A stretch of 64,000 bases of DNA from Prostheceraeus crozeri (taxonomy: Eukaryota > Platyhelminthes > Polycladida > Euryleptidae): the NCBI GenBank assembly GCA_907163375.1, contig CAJQUW010000506.1:62001-126000 (forward strand), given 5' to 3'. Made by a program: the position numbers and the translations under genes. Positions 35,207-46,799 of the stretch are shown piece after piece; positions within the stretch are counted from its first letter, which is position 1; every line of letters starts with the position of its first letter. Under the pieces are notes generated by a model that did not search any database, had not been told where the DNA came from, and was given only the letters and a program-made list of their open reading frames with translations.

Positions 35207-36332
35207 GTTGACGCTACAGTAGCGGTAGTTTTAGAAAACGTGGCAATTCCTGTCGTGGCTAACTTTCGAAATCGTTTTCTCAATAAAATTCTTATCTTGT
35301 TTCCCATCATAAATGCCACAGGTATAGTCGTTTCATCACAATTTTAACTAAGCTTATTACCAGTATTCTTGGTTATGCTTGGGATTTTCCGGTCTTGAAT
35401 TTTGTACTATCGTTTTTTGTTTTAGTCGTTACGATAGATTTGTAATATCCCGCCTTGCCAATGAAGTCAACAAGTAGCATGAATGCACAAATTCAAAGTA
35501 TTTGTCAGGGTTCAGAGTTGTTGGTCAGGTCTGACATTAAGTTTTTATATGCTGTTGAAGCTGATAATATGATGTTGTTTATGGTGTATGAAGCACCATA
35601 CACCTATGTACAACAATTTGATTTAATAAAAAAAGTCAGAAGTCCAGTCGAAGGGGCAAATTCAAATCCACTGATGGTGGTCAAGTCAAAGAGTTAAAGG
35701 CGAATTGGAGAACGTTTGTCCAGTTCGTGAAAGAACCCACATCGATGTACATGTATATGTTTTTAGTCTTAATTACTATAGTTGTCAGTCCATGATAGTG
35801 GTGACTTGATAGTGCTGCAGAACATTGGTAAAAATAATTTTTGAATTTAGTTACTCTAATACAAAGTGGTCGTTATGTTATTTTATTTGCTATTGCAATT
35901 CATAATGGACTTTCTATCGAAAAATGAATTTATTTAGATTATTGCACTTCCCAATGTTTTATCGAGAGCTGAAAATTTGGTAGACAGAGAATAAAACCTG
36001 TCGATCGAAATCTCAATTTACTTGTATATTTCTTGATATTTTTTGGAAATTGGCATTGATGCTAAATCACTGCTATTTTCTTAATTTCAAGATATTTTCG
36101 ATCCTCGACTATTTCAAAGTAGCGACTGATACTTTAAAATTTCTCAATAAGACGACAGACATCCCTTGAAAAGATTTGCATTTTATCCTGTGAACTTTTT
36201 TTGTCAAACGCTTCATGCCGTTGGATGTCAGCGATAATGACAAATGTATGTTGAGTAATTCCCATGTTTTGTATCTTCTCTTATTGAATTAGTGATTTTT
36301 TTCGTGAATAATCAAACCATGATCTTTTTTAG

Positions 36333-36418
36333 AATTGAAAAGCTTCCGACTGCGACGGATCCAATATTTCAAAAAGAATCTGAAAGAATTAGCTGAATTA
36401 GAACTGAAGCATGCACGA
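36333..36418 (+). CDS. SNX5/SNX6: Sorting nexin SNX5/SNX6-type, BAR-domain exon
   Basis: An 86-base exon between TTTTTTAG and GTAAGT. With the base left over from the previous exon it reads ELKSFRLRRIQYFQKNLKEL and AELELKHAR, matching ELIDFKTRRVAAFRKNLVEL and AELELKHAK of SNX6. It leaves in phase 0. The intron that follows is 8.5 kb and filled with transposons. Confidence 0.95.
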
Positions 36419-37030
36419 GTAAGTACATTTTTTAGTTTTGCTAGAGTTTTCGATATGGAGCTCGAAGATGTTGTTTCTACAAACTTATTACACTAAAATT
36501 GAAATAATTTTGATGTAGTGGTTAGATTGATGATTATTGGTAATGGATGCATTCTGTTTATTTCTGTGTGTATAATAGCTGGGACATGAATGGGACGCTC
36601 GACTGCGATAGCAAAGAACGCATATTTTTGATTTACATTGAGAATCGTAAAACGTTTGAAAAGGCTGTGGTCGTCAGTCATTGTTTTCAACTTGGGAAGA
36701 CCGAGGTGAAAAAGTACGAGTAGATCAATCACCTTTCCAAAAAAAGAGAATCGTTGATGTACAGGTTATGAGGCACGTACAGATTCTTTCATAAGTCAGA
36801 CACGATTTTATTTGAATATATCTCTGTGTTAGGTTGTCCAATTTACCTAAGCCATACAGAAATAGAATACCTACATCATGGGGTCTTATTTGAAATATAA
36901 TAATAATAATAATATCTTTATTGTCTCAACAGATCATATTCGGTGAGCACATTACATAAATCGAGATATACAAAAAGACAAAGGAAGAGAAGGCTGCACA
37001 AAATGTCGTAAAAATATACATAAAAACAGA

Positions 37031-38300
37031 CTATTTACAAAATCTAATGAACGACTTTCTGAACCGTTCAGTCTTGGTGGGCGGAGGATTCAAAATACAA
37101 CTACTTCTGGTAGCTCTCACACAAGAACGGATGGAAAATAGTTCACGCAAAGGATGCTCTTGATATTTTACAATTTTAGAAAAAAGACTTTCACACGTTT
37201 TATCACAAACAACAGCAAGAGAAAGTTCCTCAACATACGGCAAACCAATAATTCCCTAAGCTCTTTTTTCTATTGCGATGAGCTTCTTTAACAAATACTG
37301 CGGAATATTGCAGAAACATGCATACGAGTACGTCAAAATAGACCGAATAAATTAAATGTAACACCTTTGCAATAACATAGGCGGACAGTCCGCACGCCGA
37401 AGATTTACAGAATGAAAAATCTTTTTAGTGCCTTCTTTGTAATATAATCAACATGGCGATTCCATTTTAAATCGCGAGACGTAATAACACCGAGAAACGT
37501 TAGATACTCTACTTCTGGTAATGATGAATCAACAGAAAGAGAAACAGGGTTTGGGGTTAAATGTCTCTTCGTGATAATGTTCATAATACAGCATTTGGAA
37601 TCATTAACAGGTGAGTATACAGAACTTGACCAGCTCAAGAAATTTAGCCATTCGGCTTGCAAATTATCCTCTTGGGCATTACGCACAAAATGCAGCAATA
37701 GTAAATCATCTGCATAACGAATCACAAACGAGTTAGGAGATACAGGACAAAAGTCGTTAACAGCAATTGCAAATAAGATAGGCCCTAAGACACTACCTTG
37801 CGGAATGCCACTTGCAATGGGTGACCAAGAAGAAAAAACATTATTAATAAAAGTACGTTGCCTTCTTTCGGATAAAAAACTGGAAATCCATTTTAACGTT
37901 ACATCAGGTAAACTCAGACCCTTGCATGCATTCAAAATCACATTATGAGGAATTTTGTCGAAAGCTTTTGCTAAGTCTACTGACAGCAAACGAACACATC
38001 CTGATCCCGAGTCTAAGAACGACAAAATTTTATGTTGTGTTAGAACTAAAGCACTAGTAGTCCCGGCTCCAGGACGGGGTAAGTATGCAAACTGATTACA
38101 ATTAACACCACTTTCGATGAAAGGAAGAATAAGTTTACGTACAACAATGCGTTCAAAAATTTTTGACAATGGCGTTAACAAAGATATGGGTCTATAGTCA
38201 GAAATATCACGGGGGTGATGATCTTTGGTATAGACAAAAATATTGCACTTTTTATTTGAAAGGAAAAACGTAGTACTCACTGAAAGACCCAATTGAATAA
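37031..38300 (-). pseudogene. LINE 2 reverse transcriptase and tail
   Basis: The 37,405-38,300 part carries DISDYRPISLLTPLSKIFER, RLLSVDLAKAFDKIPHNVIL (catalytic Asp), SGIPQGSVLGPILFAIAVND and VIRYADDLLLLHF with the YADD box, then FLGVITSRDLKWNRHVDYI. A separate frame at 37,243-37,031 has the end of the tail (HPLRELFSIRS, PPTKTERFRKSFI). Upstream, the frame runs into the tandem duplication, and frames change around 37,250-37,400. Confidence 0.83.
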
Positions 38301-38715
38301 TAATACAATAGCGGGCGGCGAAACAGCAGAGCAACGGATCCAAGACGGAATCACGGAATCCCATCCCATCCCTGATTTTTCTTTGAGAATTGGGAGATTC
38401 ACAATTCAATCAGTTGACAAAATTGAAAGGCTCCACGCAGGTAGAGAGGGCTATTTGACAATGGCGTTAACAAAGAAATGGTCTATAGTCAGTCTAATAT
38501 ACGGGGGGTGATCCCGCTTTGGATATAGACAATATTTTTTGTTTTAAATGAACGTAGGAACGTAGTACTCCTGCCACTTGACAAATAATTAAATAATAAC
38601 GTAATGGAAAGAGAAAGAACTCCAGCAAAGCAACGGAGATCAAGCCGGAATCCCATCCCCAATCCCATCAAATCCCATCCCTTTAGGGAGAGAATTCATT
38701 CTCCCAAATTCGAAA
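38162..38715. repeat. 290-bp tandem duplication within LINE 2
   Basis: Two direct copies with a period of about 292 bases. Each starts TTTGACAATGGCGTTAACAA (38,162 and 38,454) and contains GTCTATAGTCAG, an AACGTAGTACTC block and GGAATCCCATCCC. The two copies have diverged by small gaps, so the duplication is not recent. Confidence 0.85.
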
Positions 38716-38753
38716 AACACCTCAAAACCAGGTGAGTCAAGTATTCATCAGTA

Positions 38754-40154
38754 TCAACATTCAGTGGAACATTGACGTCCTGAAAAAATCGACGTAAAGT
38801 AGTCATTGAATTCCTCAACAGAAAATTTGAAAGAAGTAGAATTCTTGCATTGCCGAGAAACGACCTTTAAAGAACTCCATAACTTCCGAGGACAGCCAGA
38901 GTTAAGTGCACTGTTGATATAATGTTTCTTAAGAAATTGAATTTCAACGATGACTTCATTTCTAAGTCGTTCATACCTTGTCCACTGACCAAGATAATAT
39001 GCACGGTCTCGATCATCGATGAGCACTTTTAGCGACGGTTTCATCCAATGCGGATCAGTAGACATCAGTTTGATTGTCCTTTCAGGAAGACAAGCATCAA
39101 ATATAGAAAATAGGGCTCCATGGAAAAAGGTTGCAGCCTCTTCCAAATTTTCACACGAAAGAATAAATGACTTCCAGTCCACTGTAGACACATAATCGGA
39201 AAATCTAACTATATTCGAAACAGATAACTTGCGAATCTTCTTTTTCAAAGTAACAACAGGTACAGTTTTCACAGTGGGTTGCCACAACACAACCTTGTGA
39301 TCAGACAAACCAATCGGTGGTAAAGAGGTAGGGTTACAGTTAGTTCCAAAATTTGCGAAAATCTGATCAAGAGCATGATCTCCACGTGTAGGAAATTTAA
39401 CCATTGGAGAAAGTTGCGTGGCGATTCGAATATCATTGTAATAATGACGTAAGTCATTAAAATCACCACAAACCACAAGACGACATGATGGACCAAATTT
39501 CACTCGAACGAAGTCAATTACTGTGGTTATGGTCGTAAGAGCATCATCGTGAGCACTGGGATTATTCCAGTAAGGATGATAGACCATTATGATCACCAAA
39601 AATAATTCCTGAATGAATATTGACAACAATTCAGTTTTAGGAAATGCCGAAGAAACAAGTAATTCCTCTGCAACTGTATATGAAGAGAAATGATCCTGAA
39701 GGTAACATGCTATTCCACCTCCTCTACCATTAATACGATCACTTCGGAACAGACTGTAGTTATCCAGTTTAATAGATACATCATCCACAAGGTTGTTCAG
39801 CCATGTTTCTGTAACAACCGCAATATCCGGTTGGTGCTGGGAAATAAGCAAGCTAAATTCTTCAAACTTGTTTGCAAAAGACCTCGTATTTGTAAGAAGA
39901 ATATTGGGATAACTAACAGGACGACGTCGGGAACGTCGTTGACCAAGCATCTTGGGTATAGGAACCAACTGTCTTTGAATATGATGTGTATCAGAAATAC
40001 TAGAGTCATCCATTCGCACAGAAGTAACCACAGGTATGTGACGATGATAAATCCCATGATAGAAAAGTCGCCGTCTAGTTTGTCGGGATACACAACAACA
40101 CTTTTTGTTCCGAATATTAAACAATGCGGTAAAATTGTATCTAAAAGCAGCCAT
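38754..40154 (-). pseudogene. LINE 2 APE-type endonuclease region
   Basis: A 466-residue open frame. A basic N-terminal section (QRRSRRRP) is followed by the endonuclease signatures LLTNTRSFANKFEEF, VVTETWLNN (catalytic Glu), RSDRINGRGGGIACYL, VVCGDFNDLRHYYND and IGLSDHKVVLWQP (Asp-His). A linker ending before the RT domain follows, with LWSSLKVVSRQC near the end. The endonuclease itself looks intact; the frame ends before the duplicated region. Confidence 0.85.
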
Positions 40155-40260
40155 AATGAGAAGTCATAAGACACAAGAGAGACACAAAGTTGCAACGACC
40201 AAGGTGAACAGCGGTCGCAAGCCATCCGACCAGCACGCAGCGATGCATAGAAATCGAATA

Positions 40261-41285
40261 GGCTTGGCAACTAAGTTTTGACCGATGGAAAACTGCCTAT
40301 TTCTCTTTATTACTTCATCGTATACATTAGATACTTTACGAACTCAATACCGGTATCATAGCGAGCATTACAAGATCTGTTTTAGTATGATGCGATATTT
40401 TCTTCCATTTTGAAATGGGTTAATTATGGAAATCACAAAGTATTGTCAGATATCTAATAGATGTATCATTTCAAACTGAAGGCACATAGACAGTGTTGTT
40501 TGATATCTATGATCATTTCACGAAGATTTGATTGACAATAGTCATGTGACTTCAGTTACTTGATATGCAGGTTTCAATGTTAATTTGATTGCTTTTGTGT
40601 ATAGTAGAGAAAGCAGAGTCGGCTGTATCGATTAGATTTTTAAGTCACTGCATCATTCTACCGTCATCTGCTCCGAGTTGTACAACGATGGATTTTGATA
40701 GGAAATACATTCGCAAACTCATCTATTTTTTCTGGGAGTCTGGCTGAAGTCCACCCGATATTTGCAAAAAGATCAGCGAGGCACGTGGTCCAGGAAGTGT
40801 CGGTCAGAACTTGCCAGAGATGGGTCTCAAAATTCGACGACGGCAAGGTCGATTGTTCAGACGCACAACGCATAGGACGACCATATATTGACTTAGACGA
40901 ACAAATACTGCAGTTATTGGAGGAAGACAAGTACGCAACAACACGTACAATCGGACAAGAACTTGGAGTCAGTCATGAAACTATTCGTAGGAAATTGAAT
41001 AGAATGGGGAAACGATTCCTAATCAACAAATGGTTACCTTATCGTCTATCGGAGGCCAATAAGTTGAGGAGAAAGACCGTGTGTGAGGCCCTCTTATCCC
41101 AGTGTGAGCAGAACAACTTTCTTTATCGTCTCATGCGAGGGGGAGGAATGGTCCATCAGATTGAAACGAGGATTATAGTGTATGCGTTGTAGTAGGTATT
41201 GCTTTGGTAAAACATGTAATTCATACGATTTGTTGATGAACAAATATAGTCATTTTTGCATCGGTCAAAACTTTGTTGCCAACCC
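40261..41285 (+). mobile_element. mariner-type transposon, internally deleted
   Basis: 1,025 bp bounded by TA on both sides (40,259-40,260 and 41,286-41,287). Inverted ends are GGCTTGGCAACTAAGTTTTG on the left and, from the minus strand, GGGTTGGCAACAAAGTTTTG, continuing with ACCGATG. The usual mariner length is about 1.3 kb. The transposase N-terminal half is recognisable but the catalytic half is gone, so this is a deletion derivative. Confidence 0.88.
40688..41192 (+). pseudogene. mariner transposase, DNA-binding half
   Basis: The original start is probably the ATG at 40,688 (MDFDRKYIRKLIYFFWESG). A frame change follows near 40,745, and the open frame then continues to 41,192. The two helix-turn-helix parts are visible: RTCQRWVSKFDDG and GRPYIDLDEQILQLLEED, TIGQELGVSHETIRRKLNRM. 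The mariner linker KWLPYRLSEANKLRR comes next. No Asp-Asp-Asp catalytic triad is left; after QCEQNNFLYRL the family match stops. Confidence 0.85.
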
Positions 41286-41675
41286 TATATCATGCTTTCA
41301 CACTTGGTTATTGAAGTAAAAAAAACTTGGACAATCTCAGCTTACATAAGTATATCACTCTGTGAGCTGTCACTCTGCAGTTGTTGATAAGTGCATGCGT
41401 CACCGAATTGGCATTTCCCAATTGCTTGATGAAGTAATGATATGACTGATCTTAGGACCAAACACTCACAAAATTAGGATGGTATAGGAAGCAGGTTTTA
41501 AACGGTTTTAAGTCGTCCATGGAAAGGAGTGACGTTTTAGGGATATGAGTGATAACGTTCTGTTTCCAAAAAGAGGAAATTTACGTGGCTACTGTCGAGA
41601 CTCGTCGGAAACTGACGAGAGTATGGACTCGTTGTTAACGATATGGGGCAATGGAGCGCTAATAACGGCAGCTTC

Positions 41676-41900
41676 TTATTTATAAATCACTGTAGGAATA
41701 TTGTCACATCCAGGAGCTTTGCGCGACTTTAATTTTGGAATCAAATAGTGAGCGTCCTCAGTTGTGAGAGGCATGAAATTGTCGTTGTTCTCTTGATAGA
41801 CTTTCAAAAAAGATCCTGAAGAACGGAAGCGAACAGAGTTAATAAAATCTGCAATTTCGCCGCTTGATGTGAAGGAGGAATGTAGATGCGCACGAAACAT
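41676..41900 (-). pseudogene. LINE reverse transcriptase fragment
   Basis: A short minus-strand piece ending HYLIPKLKSRKAPGCDNIPT, the conserved entry to the RT domain of many LINEs (K-S-x-K-A-P-G-x-D). It is cut on both sides and is unlike either of the two larger LINEs in this window. Confidence 0.6.
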
Positions 41901-41934
41901 AGCTTGGTGAATTACCAGCTAAATGCTTTTTTAC

Positions 41935-42110
41935 AATTTTCGCCCGAAATTTCACCCGAATTGGGTCAAATTTCGGGTAGAGCCACTAAATTCGGGTCAT
42001 TGATCCGAAATTGCACCCGAATTGTCCCAACTATTTTTCACCCGAAAAAATTGGACGAAAATTTGGGTGAAATAATCAAATTTTTCACCCGTGTAACAAC
42101 CCGAGCTGAC
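41935..42110. repeat. Cluster of CCCGAA/TTCGGG motifs
   Basis: At least eight CCCGAA or TTCGGG motifs occur in both orientations within 175 bases. The pattern resembles the subterminal repeats of the hAT MITEs nearby, but I could not find inverted ends or a target duplication. Confidence 0.5.
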
Positions 42111-42834
42111 TCGAATTTCTAGAATATATTGTTTCTCTTTCTAAAAGCGGTGAAAAGTTTGGTTGGGTTGACGGTATTACTTTCAATCCGGATCGCAGCT
42201 CGATTCGACCTGAATGATATCAAGGCTTTATTATTGAATATTCTCATCACATAAATGACTCTTTTTCTACATTGTTTGCCTAACTTTGATTACCCAATGA
42301 AAGACTTTGTCCCTTTGAACTTTGGGATAATTTTGTGACCATTCCTTTTACCGATTTCACTCGAATTTCCACTTTTTAAATTGCATTGCTGTCGCAGTTT
42401 TTTGGTTTCGTCTTTGGTTGAATTAATAGTATCCAAATTAAGGAAAACGACATTTATTGCCCGGCGCTTCGTCCGTTCTCTATTGGAGCGTACACGGAAC
42501 TGAATCAAATGCAATAAGGTGGACAGTTGCAAAATACCGTCATGACAATTATTCACATTGACTGGCAGATACACTACACACAACAAAGCATGCGATGACG
42601 TCATACGCAAATCAGAGACAAAGCTACATGGCTAAGGTAGAAGTCATACATCATAAATTAAAGGTCAAAACATGTTATGTACATAATACTGAGAAATGTA
42701 TGGTAAGTCACAAATGTTAATTCGATAATGAATACTGCAAGGCCAATGTTAACAGTGCAAACTGATGTTAACAGATATAAAAGAATAAATAATAAATGAA
42801 TAAATAATTTGCACATCTAGAAAATGCCTGGGGC

Positions 42835-43228
42835 CTATAAGATAGTGGAAAGGAATATACGGTCCTTATGAGCACACAGAGACGGGTTCCTCCATTTGAT
42901 GGCGACGCCTTCCGCTATGAAGAGCTCGTAACTCGAGCGACACTTCTTCACAGCTTTGAAGTCTGTGGGAGATACACTGGTCCGGTGAGAGCACTGTTGC
43001 AGATGCTTGGTGATTGCCGACGCAGGATCCTTAGTGGACCGGGGTCTCGTCGAACCCTTCTCCAGCCACTTTGGCAAATGCTCCTTGACACGGAGTCGTA
43101 AGGGCCTTGTGCACTTCCCCACGTAGGTCGCTCCGCAACCACAGCGATAATTGTACACAATATTGTTCTGATAGGGAAGTGGGACGGCATCCTTGGGAGC
43201 ATTTGAGCACAGATGAGTCGTCTTGAAT
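42835..43228 (-). pseudogene. Penelope-like element fragment, GIY-YIG endonuclease
   Basis: The minus-strand frame reads NIVYNYRCGCGATYVGKCTR and then RLRVKEHLPKWL, ITKHLQQCSH and a Glu-containing SYELFIAEGVAIKWRNPSL. This is the GIY-YIG endonuclease found at the C-terminus of Penelope-like retroelements, which cuts target DNA. In this family the GIY residues are variable; here they read VYNY and TYVGK, with the Arg and His of the core present. The upstream RT is missing, so the copy is 5'-truncated. Confidence 0.75.
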
Positions 43229-43520
43229 GAATGATTAATAGTGAAATTAATTAAATGAATTAATTGATTAAAAATGAATTAATAGTTCAAAAAGAACATG
43301 GATAACTCGAACTCGCTGAGAGCGTTAATTTTGTCCGTATTATCGGTGATCCGAGTTGTATTGTGTGAGTTTCTTTCACTCAGATCGGTACGACTTAGAA
43401 GATAACCACTTCCAACATTATGCAGCCCATATTTTTCACTTTCTTTTTTCAAATTGAATGTGGATTTCCAGAAAGAAAAATTCTTAGACCAATGTTAAAT
43501 ACATTAAAACTTGCAATGTA

Positions 43521-44211
43521 GAGACCCTTTAGTAAACGGACACCTGCCATTTACGGACAAAAATTTCAGTCAGTGGACACCTCCATAACGCGGACAGTGA
43601 AAAAATGGTTCGCTTCCCCGCGATGAGCGGGCACTGACAAAAAATGATAAGCGGACACAAAAATTGTTGCTATTGTTGAATAAATTTGTCAAGTCAATTG
43701 ACCATCAGTCACTTTAATTTAAGTTTATCCATGTATTCATCTACATTGCACAATCTTCGTTCATTAGGCTCTACTGGTACCTATATATTACAGATTATTT
43801 GAGATTGTGTGCATTTTAGGGATTTCACTTTTTTTACATTTTTTAGCGAATTTTAAGGTCTTTCTTGAGATTGACTGTTCAACAAAACTTTCTGATTGAA
43901 ATTAAAGTTGAATGTTAGGACTTAACCTTCAAGGGAAAGACACAGACTGCGCACGTTATTAAGTATTAGCACATGTACAATGTACATTGAAAGCTACATG
44001 TACATGTGCAATTATATGTGCATGTATATATGCCTTTCCTACTCTACACGCATGCTTTCCACTTTCTATTATCATTTCTATGCACATGCAGCATTTAAAG
44101 ACATGTATTAGTTGTTTTTTCAATATGGTGGAGACCGTCAGTGAACGGACACCTATATGCTGACACTTCCCTCATTCCCCTGAGAGTGGCTGCTTATGCC
44201 AGGTTTTAGTG
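43521..44211. mobile_element. Possible TA-flanked MITE
   Basis: Both ends are flanked by TA, and the outer 25 bases can be aligned as imperfect inverted repeats containing a TAA-C-G-C pattern. ACGGACACC and GCGGACA motifs recur inside each end (43,535-43,665 and 44,140-44,155). This style is common in pogo/Tc1-type MITEs. The terminal match is weak. Confidence 0.4.
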
Positions 44212-44902
44212 TATGCTGTATAGGCTATTCGCATCGCAATCGAATTTTTTCAATTTGTTCTGGTTCATATGATGTAACTTAAAGTGCAGTGTACATGTTT
44301 CGCGAAATTTTTGTTATTCAATTCGACGAAAATGTAACATTATATGCAGCATATCATTCATGGCGCCCAGAGACTCGAATACAGCTGGAAAGGTTGCTGA
44401 TTTTATCTTACACTTTCATATAGAACAAATATTCACGATGCAGAAAATAGGCGTATGTCTGGGTCTCGTTAGTGAAGGCGAACGGGAAGCACGGTCTGAT
44501 AGAACACACGCAGTATTGGACTCTCTAGTATTGGAATTTTTATGACAATCATTGTATAGGAACGCTGTAGTGAAAATCATATACTGGAATTTATCATATA
44601 CTAGAAATTCCAGCATAAGCCTGTTGACTTCCACGAACTGGTACCAGCCTGAAACCCATTTCTTCGTTTGCATGTGCTCTGCTCGATGTTGAACAATTCT
44701 TGAAATTGGCAGCCTTTCCAACTGTACTCGAATCTCGCGGCGCCTGAAGTATCTCGGTTATTCTTTTTCTTCTTCAGTGTATGCATTCCCGATTATAGTG
44801 TGCTACTTTTTCGTTTTTTGCGCATGCGTTTCAAAATGTTATGCTAGCGACATACTGCGTCAGGCTTACACATTGAACGATGAACTCTTTTTCTCGTTGC
44901 AG

Positions 44903-44953
44903 GCACAGGCCCAGCTCCTCAAGTCATACATTTCAATGCTGGAAGAATCGTAA
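44903..44953 (+). CDS. SNX5/SNX6: Sorting nexin SNX5/SNX6-type, last coding exon
   Basis: After CTCGTTGCAG the sequence reads AQAQLLKSYISMLEES and a TAA stop, matching in position and length the short SNX5/6 C-terminus (NLQLLQNCLAVL). It enters in phase 0, as required by the previous exon. A possible poly(A) signal AATAAA lies at 45,570-45,575. Confidence 0.88.
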   Translation, partial: AQAQLLKSYISMLEES

Positions 44954-46630
44954 ATCGGCCTTGAACATTTGATAGATCATGGAAATATCTAATGTTTCAT
45001 ACTGGACTCTAGATCTTTTTTAATGTACGACAGATCACTACAAGTGGATTCTGAGTTAATGAACTTGCGATTCTATTCTTGATAATGTGAAAATTGAAGG
45101 GATTCATCAACGTAGAGAATCTCGATGCAATGATCATGCAGAAGCTGAATAATGGACTGATCTTCATGTTTCGTGAATATTGTGAATTATCTGTAGCAGT
45201 TCTAATGCACGTATTGATTGATTGGCTCTGGAATTCCTTACCAAATACATGCCAAAGGAATTTCGTGAACTTGTACAGATCATATCGTAATGTATTCTTA
45301 ATTTAAAGTGAATGACTAACTTGTTCTTTGACTATTGGTTTGTTGTTGAGTTCTGGTTTCAGAGAAAATTTTCCGGTGCGAATGTTTAAATGTCTCGTCA
45401 TATGATCGTAAATATCTATTTCAATGTCCGTATCAATTCTGAACTTGTTTGTCTGTATGAATGAAATTAAAATGGCGAGGCGACTTTGTGTTTCTATTTT
45501 TCATTTTCACCGCCAACCAACCATGTGAGGAGAGACGAATGAGTCTCCTATTTTGATTGTTTTTATTGAAATAAACAGGTCTATCGAAGCAAGTGGTTTG
45601 TAGTTCGTGACAACAGTTTGAATTTATAAACATCAGTGCAGAAAATCTGTTAAATCAATCAGATGGGCGAATTTCACCAAGTTCGTGCACTGTTACAGAC
45701 GGGATCCTTCAATCTAGATTTATTCAGTTGTAATACCAAATATATGATGTATAGGAATGTGAGATTTTCCAGCTATGGAGTAGTGCGGATATGAATTTAA
45801 GATTCAACTGTAGGCCTACGCACCTATTTTAGTATTTCAATAATAGGGCCTACTTATTCAGGCCATTTGATGATCGATTTGTCATTTTAATGCAGCGCGC
45901 GTACTATTTGGCATTGTAGGGGAGGCAGGAGTGTATAGTCACTCTAAGTTCAGAATTATTTTTTAAAAAAGTAATCATTTTTGTCCTGGAGCAACTCACA
46001 GCAACAGCATATCAGCCAACTTTCCAAAAAACCAACGAATTCAAAAGAATCCTTGATCCATTCTCTGGTCTTCGTGAAGGATGAAAGATCCTAAATAAAA
46101 GTGTTGAACACTCTGCATGCAAAAGTTTCTGAAGATTTCAATTTTTGAATATAGCTTATACTGATAATTAGCCATTTCTTCGGGGCAAACTTGGACAATC
46201 GCAGATTCTCATGGTATTCCGAATGTATCATGATGTATGGTTCAATTAATCATGGTAATGAATTGTCAAGATCTGCGATGATTCTTGAACAATTATAGTT
46301 TTGATAATAACAAAATTTGTCATTCAATTTAAGAAAATTGAGGAATTTATTTCTCTAGAAAGGTTTGAAATAGATGGGCGTAATTATTGTGCAGAAACGT
46401 GTCGTTAGTAGTTATAAAGGTGTTCGCGGTAGGTTCCGTGGCACAATGGTTTTCAGTAAATAACCTACTTGTCCAGGCAATTTGGTCTCTGGGTTTAATA
46501 GCTCTGAAAGTGTAATTGAAAGTCGGCAATAGGCATTCGGACTAAAAGTGGACTACTACGGCGCGCTCCAGATGGTGTCAGACCTGCAAATTACCACAGG
46601 TGACGTTAAAACTTCGTTTTTGGTATTTAC
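44954..46630. other. Sorting nexin 3' UTR and downstream spacer
   Basis: It begins with the presumed 3' UTR of the sorting nexin gene (possible poly(A) signal at 45,570-45,575). I see no other gene in it. Confidence 0.5.
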
Positions 46631-46636
46631 GTCAGA

Positions 46637-46790
46637 TTGGAATGGTCGTGGCTGGTAGGGCTCGAACCTACGTTATCTTTTATATAGATCGGATGTCTTC
46701 CAACCAAGAGTTGCGACCGCTTACATGCGGCAGATGCCAATTGGCAGGATCAAGCCTTCACCATACATCAGTAAATGTCATTCCTATATA
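46637..46790 (-). mobile_element. tRNA-derived SINE-like copy 2
   Basis: On the minus strand a strong B-box (AGGTTCGAGCCC) is followed by TACCAGCCAC. The flanking plus-strand block GGCAGGATCAAGCCTTCACC matches the equivalent block of copy 1. The A-box is degraded. Confidence 0.55.
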
Positions 46791-46799
46791 TGAGAGCAT

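Larger units (their letters stand above)
36897..40258 (-). mobile_element. Second LINE (CR1/L2 group), damaged
   Basis: About 3.4 kb on the minus strand inside the last sorting nexin intron. It has an endonuclease, a reverse transcriptase, a C-terminal tail and a short ATT-repeat 3' tail (36,897-36,914). The protein is only distantly similar to the first LINE, so this is a different family. A tandem duplication of about 290 bp (38,162-38,453 and 38,454-38,715) interrupts the start of the RT domain, and there are several frame changes. Its 5' end abuts the TA at the left edge of a mariner copy. No target duplication was found. Confidence 0.85.

Noticed and set aside
39690-40270. Overlapping frames on both strands near the LINE 2 start
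   Set aside because: These are shadows of the endonuclease frame.
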